Source: UBA1757 sp045627385 (GTDB taxonomy: Bacteria > Bacteroidota > Bacteroidia > Bacteroidales > UBA1402). Taken from it: a stretch of DNA of 41,876 nt. The stretch spans positions 1-41,876 of the forward strand of contig JAZQNO010000015.1 in assembly GCA_045627385.1 (NCBI GenBank), given 5' to 3'. The first letter of the stretch is position 1, and each line of letters opens with the position of its first letter. The position numbers and the translations under genes are program-made. Of this stretch, positions 1-8,857 are shown piece by piece. A model generated the notes under the pieces. It made no database searches. It saw nothing but the letters and a program-made list of their open reading frames with translations, and was not told where the DNA came from.

Positions 1-2463
1 AACGGCCAGTGCTGGGGCGAGTTCGAACTGAAGAAGGAGTACCAGTCGGGCTACTACGAGGTGCGTGCCTACACGCGCGAGATGCTCAACTTCGGTATGG
101 TGCAGCAGCCCTACGAGAAGGAGATCAACGCCTTCTTCTTCAACGAGGACTACACGAGGCGCTTCTTCCAGGAGAGCGGGACGGCATTTTCAAGGGTGTT
201 TCCGGTGTACTGCGAGCCTCGCGAGCCGGGCCTTTACCGCGAGAAGACCATCCGTGTGAGGCCAAAGGTGACGGGCAAGAACGAGCCGAAGAACCCGCCG
301 GAGAAACGTCCCGAGATAGTGTTCTACCCCGAGGGCGGACATCTGGTCAAGGGTCTGATGTCGAGGGTGGCTTTCGAGGCGCGCGACGAGGAGGGACGAT
401 GGGCCGAAGTGAAGGGCACTGTGGAGGGGCAGAAAAAAGGTCCAGACGGTCGTTCGACGGGCAGTTTCCGGACCAGCCATCGCGGTAAGGGTGACTTTTA
501 CTACCTGCCCGAGTCGACAGGTGCAGTCAAAGTCGATATCGAATACAAGGGGAAGAGCTATACGTACGAGCTTCCCGAACCCTTGGACGAAGGCTATGTG
601 ATGACGGTGAACCGCGACCGCAAGGGCGACTTTCTGGTGGAGGTGCAGCGCAGTGCCGGCCAAGAGGACGAACTGCTCGGCCTGTCGGTCATCTGCCGAG
701 GCACGCCGTATGTGTTCGAGAGTTTTGACCTCGATGAGGACGGCCGCACCATCTGCGTGAACAGCGGTCTGCTGCCCACAGGCGTGAACCAGGTTACCCT
801 CTTCAACGCCGAAGGCCGCGTCTTCGCCGAAAGGCTCGTGTTTGTGGATCACAAAGAAAGCCAGCATCAGGTTTTCAGTGTGTCCGGCATCTCTCCCCGC
901 TATCGTCCCTACGAACAGGTACAACTGTCTTTCAATCTGAAAGAGCTTGCCCCATCGGACAGTTTGCAGAATAATTCCTTCTCGCTGAGCATTACAGATG
1001 AAGCCAGTCGGGAAACCAATTATTCGCTACAGAATATCCGCTCCAACCTCTTGCTTTCATCCGATTTGTACGGTTTCATCGAAACGCCGGAGTATTATTT
1101 TGAAAGCACCGGCCGTCGGCGCAATTACGAACTCGATTTGCTTATGCTCGTACAGGGCTGGCGCCGTTACGACTGGCAGGTAATGTCTGGCCTTTTGCCT
1201 TTCGATCCTCAATTCAGGATTGAAAAGAGTCTGAAGGTGTCGGGCCGTGTCTATCCGATGTTGGGACTGAAGTCGGGCCAGAAGCGCCGATTGGGCGACG
1301 GAATGGAGCTTGAAGCCTTTATGGTATTGGATACTATGCAATTATTCGGGAAAGGAATGACCGATGAAAAGGGAATTTTTACTTTTGATTTTCCCGATTT
1401 TGAAGGCGATGCCACCCTGTTTGTCCATGTGAACGATAAAAAGCGCCTTTTCGACAGAAATGCCAGCGACTTTTTCGATTATCGTGAAGAAGGCGGCCAT
1501 TGGCCCTACGAGTATATTCCCACCGATGTGCAGTATTCACCTCATGTGAAAATGTTGTCCTTCTACGAGGTGAACCCGCTTCTTTACGGGCAGGAAAAGA
1601 AGTATGCCGAAGAAGACACCACACGTGTAAAAGCTCAGAAAGGAGTGAGGTTGAAAGAAGCCTCTGTAACCGGTTCCCGGATCCTTCACACACTTGATTT
1701 TTCTCAGCCGGTCATGCGGCTCAATCCGATGGACGAACTCAATCTTCAGATGGATATGGGTATGTATTTCGGAGCGATTGAACGTGGACTGATTGCTGTG
1801 AATGCCGCTGTCCGTCATGGAATCAGAGGTGCCTACGAGTTCACTTTTAACCAAAGGCCGGGCTCGAATGAATACCTGCTGAGTTTCGACAGGCCCGAGA
1901 CTAGGCCGGATGGCCCTGAAGAGGACAATCCGGACACTTACATCGCCATCAAGTCCTGGCGCAATGAGCAAGCCGACTATTATCTGAGGCGGTATATGGC
2001 CGAAATGGGCAAGCCCCGGGTGGACATTGTCGGCGGAAAGATTGTTTCCACAGTTCCCTATGAAACGCATCTCTATCTGGAAAAGATTGACACGATTAGA
2101 CTGTATGCCGACCACGTCAATCGCGAAACCTTCACCATGCATGACATCGAGAGCAGCTATACCTCTGATTTCATCGTGGATTTTCATTTCAGGAAAGAGA
2201 TAATGCCTATTTACAAGGGGCGTCGGATGACTTATGCCGGCTATTCTTCGGTCGCTTCGTTCTATCATCCTGATTATGGTTCCTCTGAGCCTAAACCGGC
2301 CAGCCGGAACGATTACAGACGAACTTTGTACTGGAATCCGGATGTCTCATTGGATGCCGATGGCACGGCAAATATCTCTTTCTACAACAATGAGGCCAAA
2401 CATCTGATTATCAGCGCAGAAGGAATCAGCAGCGAGGGGGTGCCCATCGTATATGAAAAATAG
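1..2463 (+). CDS. Large surface protein, 3' part (MG2/carboxypeptidase-regulatory-like family)
   Basis: The reading frame is open from the first base of the window, so the gene starts upstream; 820 residues are visible and end in a normal stop. The sequence has the look of Bacteroidetes proteins of beta-sandwich (alpha-2-macroglobulin MG2-like and regulatory) domains. These contain a 'FYPEGG.L..G' segment (about residues 108-118 of the visible part), a 'LMLVQGWRRY' segment in the middle and a 'VRLKEASVTG' linker resembling the region before a TonB plug. Such proteins are usually exported and often lie near TonB receptors and DUF4249 lipoproteins, as here: the gene converges on that pair with only 5 bases between stops. 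The exact substrate is unknown. Base composition drops from about 58% to about 45% GC near base 850-1000 without loss of the frame. The family assignment rests on memory of motif style, not a search. Confidence 0.75.
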   Translation, partial: NGQCWGEFELKKEYQSGYYEVRAYTREMLNFGMVQQPYEKEINAFFFNEDYTRRFFQESGTAFSRVFPVYCEPREPGLYREKTIRVRPKVTGKNEPKNPPEKRPEIVFYPEGGHLVKGLMSRVAFEARDEEGRWAEVKGTVEGQKKGPDGRSTGSFRTSHRGKGDFYYLPESTGAVKVDIEYKGKSYTYELPEPLDEGYVMTVNRDRKGDFLVEVQRSAGQEDELLGLSVICRGTPYVFESFDLDEDGRTICVNSGLLPTGVNQVTLFNAEGRVFAERLVFVDHKESQHQVFSVSGISPRYRPYEQVQLSFNLKELAPSDSLQNNSFSLSITDEASRETNYSLQNIRSNLLLSSDLYGFIETPEYYFESTGRRRNYELDLLMLVQGWRRYDWQVMSGLLPFDPQFRIEKSLKVSGRVYPMLGLKSGQKRRLGDGMELEAFMVLDTMQLFGKGMTDEKGIFTFDFPDFEGDATLFVHVNDKKRLFDRNASDFFDYREEGGHWPYEYIPTDVQYSPHVKMLSFYEVNPLLYGQEKKYAEEDTTRVKAQKGVRLKEASVTGSRILHTLDFSQPVMRLNPMDELNLQMDMGMYFGAIERGLIAVNAAVRHGIRGAYEFTFNQRPGSNEYLLSFDRPETRPDGPEEDNPDTYIAIKSWRNEQADYYLRRYMAEMGKPRVDIVGGKIVSTVPYETHLYLEKIDTIRLYADHVNRETFTMHDIESSYTSDFIVDFHFRKEIMPIYKGRRMTYAGYSSVASFYHPDYGSSEPKPASRNDYRRTLYWNPDVSLDADGTANISFYNNEAKHLIISAEGISSEGVPIVYEK

Positions 2464-2468
2464 GTACT

Positions 2469-3338
2469 TCACGGACAGATGACGCTGCGCCGATCGATAG
2501 CGTAACCGCACCAATAGCCCAGACCGCCCTCTATGTTGGAATGGATTTCTTCAGGCACGGTAAACAGAGCCACCTGCTCCAGATTGACGGTTTTGGAGTA
2601 GGAGTCCCAAAACAGGAACGATTGGTTGTCCATGGCGGCCAGTTTCACCATAATGCTGTCGCCTGAGCGGTAATAGGACGAATATTCTTGAAACGGTAGC
2701 GTGTGGTAGCCTTGCCAGACAGGCCTTTCGATGAGCCTTTTGTGGCCTGCCAAAGACTGCGCATCGGCAATTTGAGCGTCGTCGATGAGACTGGTCGAAG
2801 CAGGATAGTAGCGGCTTTCCCGGTTGAAGAGGCGCACGAAAAACATATAGTAGTCGTGAGTGTCGGCATTGTCTTCGAAGGAAACGGTCATCTCAAAGAG
2901 ACTGTCTCCGTCAATGGACTCGAACTGCACACTGTCGATGACAGGCACCTCGGGAATGGTGGTGCTGGCCGTCAGTACTTTGCCGCTATATTCCACCGTC
3001 AGCGTGTAGGTCTTTCCAGGCTCCCCTTTGATGTCGGAAGTGGTGTATATGTAGGGAGGAAGGTAGTGTCTGTCGATGCCGCCCGCCAGAATCGCCGTCT
3101 GCTCGCCGTCGCTTACGCTCACTTTGCCCCAGTTGATGACATGGTTCATGAGTTCGCTGTCGCTGTAGCTGTCGTCGTCGATAGGTACCGTGGATGAGAG
3201 GATGACCACTGGATGTTCTCCCGATTCGATCCATGCTTCCACCACAATCTCTTCCCTGTAGTCGCCTTGATACCGACAGGACGAGGCAAACAGGAGGAGC
3301 AAAAGGCCGGGCAACAAGGCTGTTTGGGGCGTTTTCAT
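2469..3338 (-). CDS. DUF4249 family lipoprotein
   Basis: 289 residues. The N-terminus is a hydrophobic signal peptide ending in a lipobox (FASSC, Cys21), so the mature protein should be anchored to the outer membrane. The body has the DUF4249 pattern: an early 'VVEAWIESGEHPVVILSST' strand, repeated short beta-strands, and a C-terminal 'GLGYWCGYAID' segment. In Bacteroidetes DUF4249 proteins are regularly encoded beside a TonB-dependent receptor and are thought to act with it as a surface subunit; the ligand is not known. Its start codon lies 3 bases after the stop of the receptor gene, so the two are almost certainly cotranscribed and probably translationally coupled. Length is normal for the family. 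Confidence 0.9.
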   Translation of the reverse strand: MKTPQTALLPGLLLLLFASSCRYQGDYREEIVVEAWIESGEHPVVILSSTVPIDDDSYSDSELMNHVINWGKVSVSDGEQTAILAGGIDRHYLPPYIYTTSDIKGEPGKTYTLTVEYSGKVLTASTTIPEVPVIDSVQFESIDGDSLFEMTVSFEDNADTHDYYMFFVRLFNRESRYYPASTSLIDDAQIADAQSLAGHKRLIERPVWQGYHTLPFQEYSSYYRSGDSIMVKLAAMDNQSFLFWDSYSKTVNLEQVALFTVPEEIHSNIEGGLGYWCGYAIDRRSVICP

Positions 3339-3341
3339 CGT

Positions 3342-5378
3342 CTATATTTTGAAAAACAGGCTGACCGATGGAATGCAGATGGGGATGAGCACCATCGGAT
3401 AATGCAGATGGTAGTTCCCCTTTTCATCGGTATGGATGGAATAGTACAGCACATTCCGCGAGAAGGCTGCGTTGTAGAGCGAGAAGTTCAGCCCCGACTG
3501 GTGGCGGCCCCTTTCGTGGAATATCCAGTCGGCCGACAGGTCCAGACGGTGGTAGACCGGCAGGCGGGCGCTGTTGTGGTCGCCATATTTGCAGACGATG
3601 ACACCGTTCAGAATGTAGGCATAGAGCGGTGCCGTGTAGGGCGTTCCCGAGGCCAGCACACCCGAGGCGGAGAAGGACCATTTGCCTCCCGGCCGCCAGT
3701 AGACGACCGCATTCAGATCGTGCGGACGCTCGTAATAGGCCGGAAAATACGGCCCATTGGCAAACCTGAGCCGCGAACGGCTGAAAGAATAGGACACCCA
3801 TCCGGTCAGGGGGCCGTCTTTCTTCTGCAGCATGAGGTTGAGGCCTACGGCATATCCGTGGCCGGTGCGAAGCGACGAATTCAGGCAGTAACTCGACTGG
3901 AGAATGTCGTAGATGTTGCTGACATACTCGTATTGATTGCGAAGCAAATGCCCGTAGACTTCGGAAGACAGTGCCCAACTGCCGTCCCACAGCGGCATTT
4001 CGTAACCCACCGACAGGGACAGAGCCGATTGGGGCGGCAGACTGTCTGAGGCCGAAAACCAGAACTCTGTGGGCAAACCGCCGTTGGTGAAGCCGGCCTG
4101 ATGCAGGAACTGGTGATAGAGCCCGGCCTGCAGGGCCCATTGCTTGCCTTCACCGCGGTCCCAAAACAGTTCCACTTGGGGGTCAAGCGCCAGAAAATGG
4201 CTCGTTTTTCCCATTTCATCGGCAAAATAACCGCTTCCGCGCAGTGCGGCAGCCAACACGAAGTCTTCTCCCAGAGGCGAAGACCAGCGGCCGAAGAGAG
4301 TGGTCTCGTAGGAACGGGTGGAGGGCTGGGATTGGTAGGCGATGCCTCTCGAACCGTCCACACGGGGGTCTTGCGGCTGTATGTCGTGCCGGACCAGGTT
4401 GGCCCCGTAGCGCAGGACGTTTTCTCCCATGGGAAGCATCCTTTCCAGACGGTAGCCCCAGTCGCCGATGTCGGACGGCAGGGCCAGATTGGAGTTGGTG
4501 ACGCAAATGTTCAGACGGTTGGCGTAGGAAGTGCCATAGAGTTGCTGTTCGAGCCAGCCGCGTTGGAAACGGTGGTTCCACTCGAGCGAATACAGACGGT
4601 TCCCCCAAGCGATATCCGTGGCCGACTGGTTGTCAGTCTGGTCGAGGTGAAGTTTGTCCTGGCCCGAATAGGCGTTCAGACTGAGGCGGTTGTGCTCGTT
4701 GGGGCTGTAGACGAATGTGCCGTTGAGGTCCCAGAAGCGGTAGTCCCATCGGATGCCGGGTAACTGGCTGTTGAGCAAGTCGCCGTAGAGCAGCGAGAGG
4801 TAGGAACTGCGTCCCGACAGTATCAGTCCGGCTTTTTCTCCCAAGGGCAGTTTGAGCGTGCCTTGCGAGCTCATCATTCCGAAACTTCCTTTCAGAGAGA
4901 AGGTTTCCACCTCCGATGCGGTGGAGGCGTCCATGACGGCTCCGATGCGGGGCAGCGATTCCACCGGCGCGCTTTTCTGAAGCGATATGCCCGAATAATG
5001 GTCCACGTTGAAGACGGAGTACATGCCGAACAGGTGAAGCGGGTTGTACACGGGGACTCCATCGAGCGAAATGAGGTTGTGCGACAGGCTGCAGCCGTTC
5101 ACATAGAGCCCACCCGAAAATCCGGCGGTGGTCTGGACGCCGGGCAGGTACTGCATGTAGTGCATGGGGTCGGCGGTGCCCAGCACTTTGGGCAGGTCTT
5201 CGAGCAGTTCGGCCGACCAGTCGATGCGGCCGCCCAGGCGGACATTGGCCGACTGGCGGCTGTATCCGGCTTCGATGCTGACTTCGTCGATATCACGATA
5301 AAGCAGGCTGTCCGTTTGGGCACGGACAGCCTGCAAAGTGAATGTCATCATCAGTATGACGGCGAAGTCTGTTTTCAA
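3342..5378 (-). CDS. TonB-dependent receptor paired with DUF4249 lipoprotein
   Basis: 678 residues. A signal peptide ending near 'VRAQ' is followed by a short 'DIDEVSIEAG' stretch in the TonB-box position and a plug domain (about residues 50-165, with 'YLPGVQTTAGFSGGLYVNG' and 'LDGVPVYNPLHLFGMYSVFN'). The rest alternates as expected for a 22-strand outer-membrane barrel and ends in a hydrophobic/aromatic C-terminus (LFFKI). Unlike many members of this subgroup it has no N-terminal carboxypeptidase-regulatory-like domain. The role is TonB-driven import or surface processing of an unknown ligand together with the DUF4249 lipoprotein encoded next. It follows an unknown lipoprotein gene by 22 bases on the same strand, which makes a three-gene unit likely. 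Confidence 0.9.
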   Translation of the reverse strand: MKTDFAVILMMTFTLQAVRAQTDSLLYRDIDEVSIEAGYSRQSANVRLGGRIDWSAELLEDLPKVLGTADPMHYMQYLPGVQTTAGFSGGLYVNGCSLSHNLISLDGVPVYNPLHLFGMYSVFNVDHYSGISLQKSAPVESLPRIGAVMDASTASEVETFSLKGSFGMMSSQGTLKLPLGEKAGLILSGRSSYLSLLYGDLLNSQLPGIRWDYRFWDLNGTFVYSPNEHNRLSLNAYSGQDKLHLDQTDNQSATDIAWGNRLYSLEWNHRFQRGWLEQQLYGTSYANRLNICVTNSNLALPSDIGDWGYRLERMLPMGENVLRYGANLVRHDIQPQDPRVDGSRGIAYQSQPSTRSYETTLFGRWSSPLGEDFVLAAALRGSGYFADEMGKTSHFLALDPQVELFWDRGEGKQWALQAGLYHQFLHQAGFTNGGLPTEFWFSASDSLPPQSALSLSVGYEMPLWDGSWALSSEVYGHLLRNQYEYVSNIYDILQSSYCLNSSLRTGHGYAVGLNLMLQKKDGPLTGWVSYSFSRSRLRFANGPYFPAYYERPHDLNAVVYWRPGGKWSFSASGVLASGTPYTAPLYAYILNGVIVCKYGDHNSARLPVYHRLDLSADWIFHERGRHQSGLNFSLYNAAFSRNVLYYSIHTDEKGNYHLHYPMVLIPICIPSVSLFFKI

Positions 5379-5400
5379 GCGGGGTTAACTGACAGGATAC

Positions 5401-6774
5401 TTATCTTTTCTGAAGAGGCTGCTGGTTGTTGAGCAGGCCCATAAAGTCGTTGACCAGTCCTTCGGCTGCCTTCATCACATCGTTGAATTCTTCACCGGCG
5501 AGGTATTCATCGAAGCGGTAGACGGAACCGTCGGCAAATTCGATGACGGGTTCGATTGTATAGCTGGCCTGCTGAGTGCGGAAATCGTCGTCATCCTTGA
5601 ACGACTGGATTTTAATCTTGGCAGTGGCCTTGTCGGAGTTGTTGAAGAAAAACTTGGCGGAATAAGAATTGTTGAAATTGTTGAAAGACTTGTTGTCGCC
5701 AGGTTCGATGCTTTCAAAAGCCAGAACGGCACTCTTGATGTCGTTGCAATTGGCTTTGAACTGCAGCGTGGAGAGGAAGTTGGCTTCCAGTTTGGCCGAC
5801 TCGAATCCGTCTTCGGTCATGTCGACGAAGTTGCTGAAGTCGCCCTTGGAGCTGGCTTTCACACTGATGAGTTCCTGGTTGCCCAGAGCGAAACTGGTCG
5901 ACAGGGAGATTTCTTTCTGGTTGATTTTCGAATTGAAACTGAAGGCAAGGTCGATGAGTTCAAGTTTGACATCGAGGCTGAGTTTGTCGAAAGAAAGGTC
6001 GGAGTTGCTGGCGTATTCGTTGAACCAATTGTAGTCGTCGTCATATCCCCAGAAATCCTTCTCGGATTCGGTGATTTCCATGTTCAGCGAAGCACCGATG
6101 CTGAGAGAGAGCAGTTTCGTCTGGCCGCTGGTCAGATTGACATTGATCTGCTCGGGTACCAGAATGGTCATTTCTTCTTCATCGATGGTCTTCGAAGGCT
6201 CGCCGTAGTAGGGGTAGTAGGCTTCGGAATCGGTGGTGTGGACATAGATGGCCGAGGTCTTGCCGGTACCTGAGATGCTGAAAATGACGGGATTGCCTTC
6301 TGCATCGGAGAACTGGAGCTCGAAATGGTCTTTGACGGAATCGTCGAATTCCCAGGTCTGATCCTTGTCATTGGCCACCAGTTTGCCGTAGAGCAGAGAA
6401 AGCTCATACTGGTACTTGGCATAGAAACGTTCGTAATCGTCGTTCGTATTGGTCACAACTTTGGGCATCTCAATCAAATCGTTGATCATTTCGGCGGCCT
6501 TCTTTACAGGATTGATTACTTCCTTTACAGCACCGCTAAGCTGTTTCTCGAAAGCGGAGTCGAGGGAGTAGTTCACCTTGTTGACAAGAATCACTGAAGT
6601 GGTGACGATTTCCGAGTAGTCCTGGGCGTTGATGGAAGAAATGGCCTGTGAAAGGACTTCGGCAAGTTCCTGTTTCGACTCTTCGGGAGTAAGGGGCTCC
6701 TCATCTTTGTCCTTACAGGACGTGTTCAGCAAAAGAGCTGAGAGGCAAAAGATTGCCAGAATGGATTTTTTCAT
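5401..6774 (-). CDS. Unknown exported lipoprotein upstream of TonB/DUF4249 pair
   Basis: 457 residues, no family recognised. A clear lipoprotein signal (MKKSILAIFCLSALLLNTSC) puts it in the envelope; the mature part begins with an acidic charged linker (KDKDEEPLTPEE). The remainder is rich in Asp, Glu, Ser, Asn and Phe with alternating beta-type strands, an acidic patch 'YDDDYNWFNEY' and no transmembrane segment after the signal. It lies 41 bases behind xerD and 22 bases ahead of the TonB receptor, all on the minus strand. A function as an accessory surface protein for that receptor is inference from position only. A TAnnTTTG-like box sits only 6 bases ahead of the start and would leave almost no leader, so I do not rely on it. 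Confidence 0.8.
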   Translation of the reverse strand: MKKSILAIFCLSALLLNTSCKDKDEEPLTPEESKQELAEVLSQAISSINAQDYSEIVTTSVILVNKVNYSLDSAFEKQLSGAVKEVINPVKKAAEMINDLIEMPKVVTNTNDDYERFYAKYQYELSLLYGKLVANDKDQTWEFDDSVKDHFELQFSDAEGNPVIFSISGTGKTSAIYVHTTDSEAYYPYYGEPSKTIDEEEMTILVPEQINVNLTSGQTKLLSLSIGASLNMEITESEKDFWGYDDDYNWFNEYASNSDLSFDKLSLDVKLELIDLAFSFNSKINQKEISLSTSFALGNQELISVKASSKGDFSNFVDMTEDGFESAKLEANFLSTLQFKANCNDIKSAVLAFESIEPGDNKSFNNFNNSYSAKFFFNNSDKATAKIKIQSFKDDDDFRTQQASYTIEPVIEFADGSVYRFDEYLAGEEFNDVMKAAEGLVNDFMGLLNNQQPLQKR

Positions 6775-6815
6775 ATTTCCAAAAATAAAAGATTGATAGA
6801 TAAGAAATTATAATT

Positions 6816-7712
6816 TTATTTATGTTTGTTACGAGGATGAAACTCAAGTATCTGGCTGCGGAGCAGGGTGTTGTCGATATGGGTGTAAATCTCCGTTGTC
6901 AGAATGCTTTCGTGTCCGAGCATCTGCTGAATGACTCGCAAGTTGGCTCCGCCTTCGAGCAGATGCGTCGCGAACGAATGCCGGAACGTGTGCGGGCTGA
7001 TGACCTTGTCGATGCCGGCAGCGGCAGCCTGTGACTTGATGATGCGGAACACCATGGAACGGCTCAGGGCAGTGCCTCTGCGGCTTAGAAACACGTAATC
7101 TTCGTTGCCTTTCTGCACGGGCACCTTGACCCGCTGCTCCAGCCATAGGCCGATGGCCTTGATGGCGCTCGACGAAATGGGCACGAGACGCTGCTTGCTG
7201 CCTTTGCCCTCCACCAGGATGTATTCTTCGTCGAAAAAACATCTGGAGAGTTTCAGCCCGACCAGTTCCGACACGCGCAGCCCGCAGCTGTAGAGCGTTT
7301 CCAGCATGGCCCGGTTGCGGTGCCCTTCGGGAGTGCTGGCGTCGATGCCGGCTATGATCCGGTCGATTTCATCGACGGAAAGCACTTCTGGAAGATGCCT
7401 TCCGATGTTCGGCGAGTCGATGAACTCCATCGGGTCGGACTGGATGCAGTCTTCAGCCAAAAGAAAACCGTAGAAAGAACGCAGTCCCGAAACGATCCGG
7501 GCTTGAGAGCGGGCGCCGATGCCGACTTCGTGAAGTCGAACGAGAAACCGTTCGATGTCTTCCTGGCTCAGCGAATCCAAGGAACGGTCTCCGGCAAAGT
7601 CGGCCAGCTTCTGCAAATCCGATTGGTATGCGGCCACCGTATTGTCGGACAATGACTTTTCCAACTTCAGATAAGCTACATATTTCTGCTGCCAAGTAAA
7701 TTGACCGGCCAT
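6816..7712 (-). CDS. xerD: Tyrosine recombinase XerD
   Basis: 298 residues, the usual XerD length. The N-terminal core-binding SAM-like domain spans about residues 5-90 and the catalytic domain about 110-290. All catalytic residues are visible: Arg146 (SCGLRVSEL), Lys170 (EGKGSKQRL), His241 and Arg244 (HTFRHSF), His267 (LGHES) and nucleophile Tyr276 (EIYTHID). It resolves chromosome dimers at dif with XerC during division; no dif site was recognised here. Single location in an otherwise housekeeping region, with no flanking repeats or cargo, argues for the housekeeping enzyme and not a mobile integrase. Transcription diverges from aroQ, with the two -7 boxes almost touching. Confidence 0.95.
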   Translation of the reverse strand: MAGQFTWQQKYVAYLKLEKSLSDNTVAAYQSDLQKLADFAGDRSLDSLSQEDIERFLVRLHEVGIGARSQARIVSGLRSFYGFLLAEDCIQSDPMEFIDSPNIGRHLPEVLSVDEIDRIIAGIDASTPEGHRNRAMLETLYSCGLRVSELVGLKLSRCFFDEEYILVEGKGSKQRLVPISSSAIKAIGLWLEQRVKVPVQKGNEDYVFLSRRGTALSRSMVFRIIKSQAAAAGIDKVISPHTFRHSFATHLLEGGANLRVIQQMLGHESILTTEIYTHIDNTLLRSQILEFHPRNKHK

Positions 7713-7718
7713 TTTTCG

Positions 7719-7726
7719 TATCTTTG
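7719..7726 (+). promoter_or_regulatory. -7 promoter element for aroQ operon
   Basis: TATCTTTG matches the Bacteroidetes -7 consensus TAnnTTTG and lies 28 bases ahead of the aroQ start, leaving a leader of about 20 bases. A TTG at 7701-7703 is closer than the usual -33 spacing, so the upstream element is uncertain. Confidence 0.65.
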
Positions 7727-7729
7727 CCG

Positions 7730-7737
7730 CAAAAATA
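7730..7737 (-). promoter_or_regulatory. -7 promoter element for xerD
   Basis: Read on the minus strand the bases give TATTTTTG, a TAnnTTTG match 17 bases ahead of the xerD start. It is only 3 bases away from the plus-strand aroQ box, so the two polymerases would compete. No convincing minus-strand TTG was found upstream. Confidence 0.5.
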
Positions 7738-7754
7738 GGAACTTTTTTTCATCT

Positions 7755-8207
7755 ATGAAAATTGCCATCATCAACGGACCGAATTTGAACCTCTTGGGAA
7801 AGCGGGAGCCTGAAATCTACGGGAACGTTTCTTTCGAGTCGTATCTCGAAAAGTTGCAAGCCGATTTTCCCGACATCGAGTTCCTTCATTTCCAGAGCAA
7901 TCACGAAGGCGACCTGATTGACCGGATTCAGGAGTGGGGATTCGAAACCGATGGAATCGTCCTGAACGCGGCCGCTTACACTCATACGTCCATCGCCATT
8001 GCAGATGCCGTGAGGGCCGTGCCGGCGCCGGTCATCGAGGTGCATCTCACCGATATCGAAAAGCGCGAATCCTACCGGCGCGTCTCTTTTCTGCGTGATG
8101 CCTGTCGCCGTACCTTTTCCGGGTTCGGCCTGGATTCTTACCGTATGGCCATTGAATCGCTGCTGACGGAAATTCCCGATTCCATCGGACAAAATGATAA
8201 GAATTGA
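7755..8207 (+). CDS. aroQ: Type II 3-dehydroquinate dehydratase
   Basis: 150 residues. Converts 3-dehydroquinate to 3-dehydroshikimate in the shikimate pathway in the cytoplasm. Family blocks are all present: 'INGPNLNLLGKREPEIYG' with Arg17 and Tyr22, 'SNHEGDLIDRI', 'NAAAYTHTSIAIADA' (Asn71, His76) and 'EVHLTDIEKRESYRR' (His97, Arg108 region). The start at 7755 was chosen because the family begins with this MKIAIINGPN segment and because the longer frame would begin inside the promoter box. First gene of a tight block: the next start is 3 bases after its stop. Confidence 0.96.
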   Translation: MKIAIINGPNLNLLGKREPEIYGNVSFESYLEKLQADFPDIEFLHFQSNHEGDLIDRIQEWGFETDGIVLNAAAYTHTSIAIADAVRAVPAPVIEVHLTDIEKRESYRRVSFLRDACRRTFSGFGLDSYRMAIESLLTEIPDSIGQNDKN

Positions 8208-8210
8208 CCC

Positions 8211-8852
8211 ATGATCGACTTTTCGGAAGCATTGGACGAATATCTCTGCAGCCACAGCGAAGCCGAACCTCCGCTTCTGCAGGAGTTGCGTCGCGAGACC
8301 TACGTCAATTTCCTCAATCCGAGAATGGTATCGGGCCATCTCCAAGGGCGTATGCTGGTGATGTTCTGCCAGATGATCCGCCCGTCAAGAGTGTTGGAAC
8401 TTGGCGCTTTCACCGGCTATTCTACGCTTTGCCTGGCGGAAGGCACCGGAGAAAACGCCGAAATCCACTCCATCGAACACAATGACGAATTGGAAGACCA
8501 TCTGCTCAAATGGTTCGCCCGTTCTCCCTATGGGCACAAAATTGTGATGCATTTCGGCGAGGCGGAAGAACTCATTCCCCGGATGGAAGGCCTGTTCGAC
8601 CTGGTGTTTCTCGACATTGACAAACGCCATTACAAATCAGCCTACGAACTGGCTTTGCAGAAAATGCCGTCCGGAGGCTGGCTTTTGGCCGACAATACTT
8701 TGTGGAACGGTAAAATGGTCGGAGAAATCGCTGCGAACGACTGTCAGGCTATTGCCGTTTCGGAATTCAATGATTATCTTGCTGCCGATTCTCGCGTGGA
8801 GAAAGTGATGCTCCCTCTTCGCGACGGTTTGACAGTCGTACGCAAAATATAA
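8211..8852 (+). CDS. SAM-dependent O-methyltransferase (family 3)
   Basis: 213 residues. It belongs to the catechol/caffeoyl-CoA type O-methyltransferase family. SAM-binding motif I 'VLELGAFTGYSTLCLAEG' sits near residues 62-79, an acidic loop 'EIHSIEHND' follows, and the metal/SAM region 'LVFLDIDKRHYKSAYE' and 'GGWLLADNTLWNGKM' are intact. The bacterial substrate is not known. Spacing of 3 bases from aroQ and 5 bases to rbfA places it in the same transcript. This gene neighbourhood looks conserved in Bacteroidales from memory. Cytoplasmic; no signal peptide. Confidence 0.92.
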   Translation: MIDFSEALDEYLCSHSEAEPPLLQELRRETYVNFLNPRMVSGHLQGRMLVMFCQMIRPSRVLELGAFTGYSTLCLAEGTGENAEIHSIEHNDELEDHLLKWFARSPYGHKIVMHFGEAEELIPRMEGLFDLVFLDIDKRHYKSAYELALQKMPSGGWLLADNTLWNGKMVGEIAANDCQAIAVSEFNDYLAADSRVEKVMLPLRDGLTVVRKI

Positions 8853-8857
8853 CCGAT

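Noticed and set aside
6780..6787. Minus-strand TATTTTTG ahead of the 457-aa lipoprotein gene
   Set aside because: Ends 6 bases before the start codon and would give an almost leaderless mRNA; cotranscription with xerD is as likely.
6816..7712. XerD-like gene as sign of a mobile element
   Set aside because: No attachment repeats, transfer genes or composition change around it; sequence fits the housekeeping recombinase.
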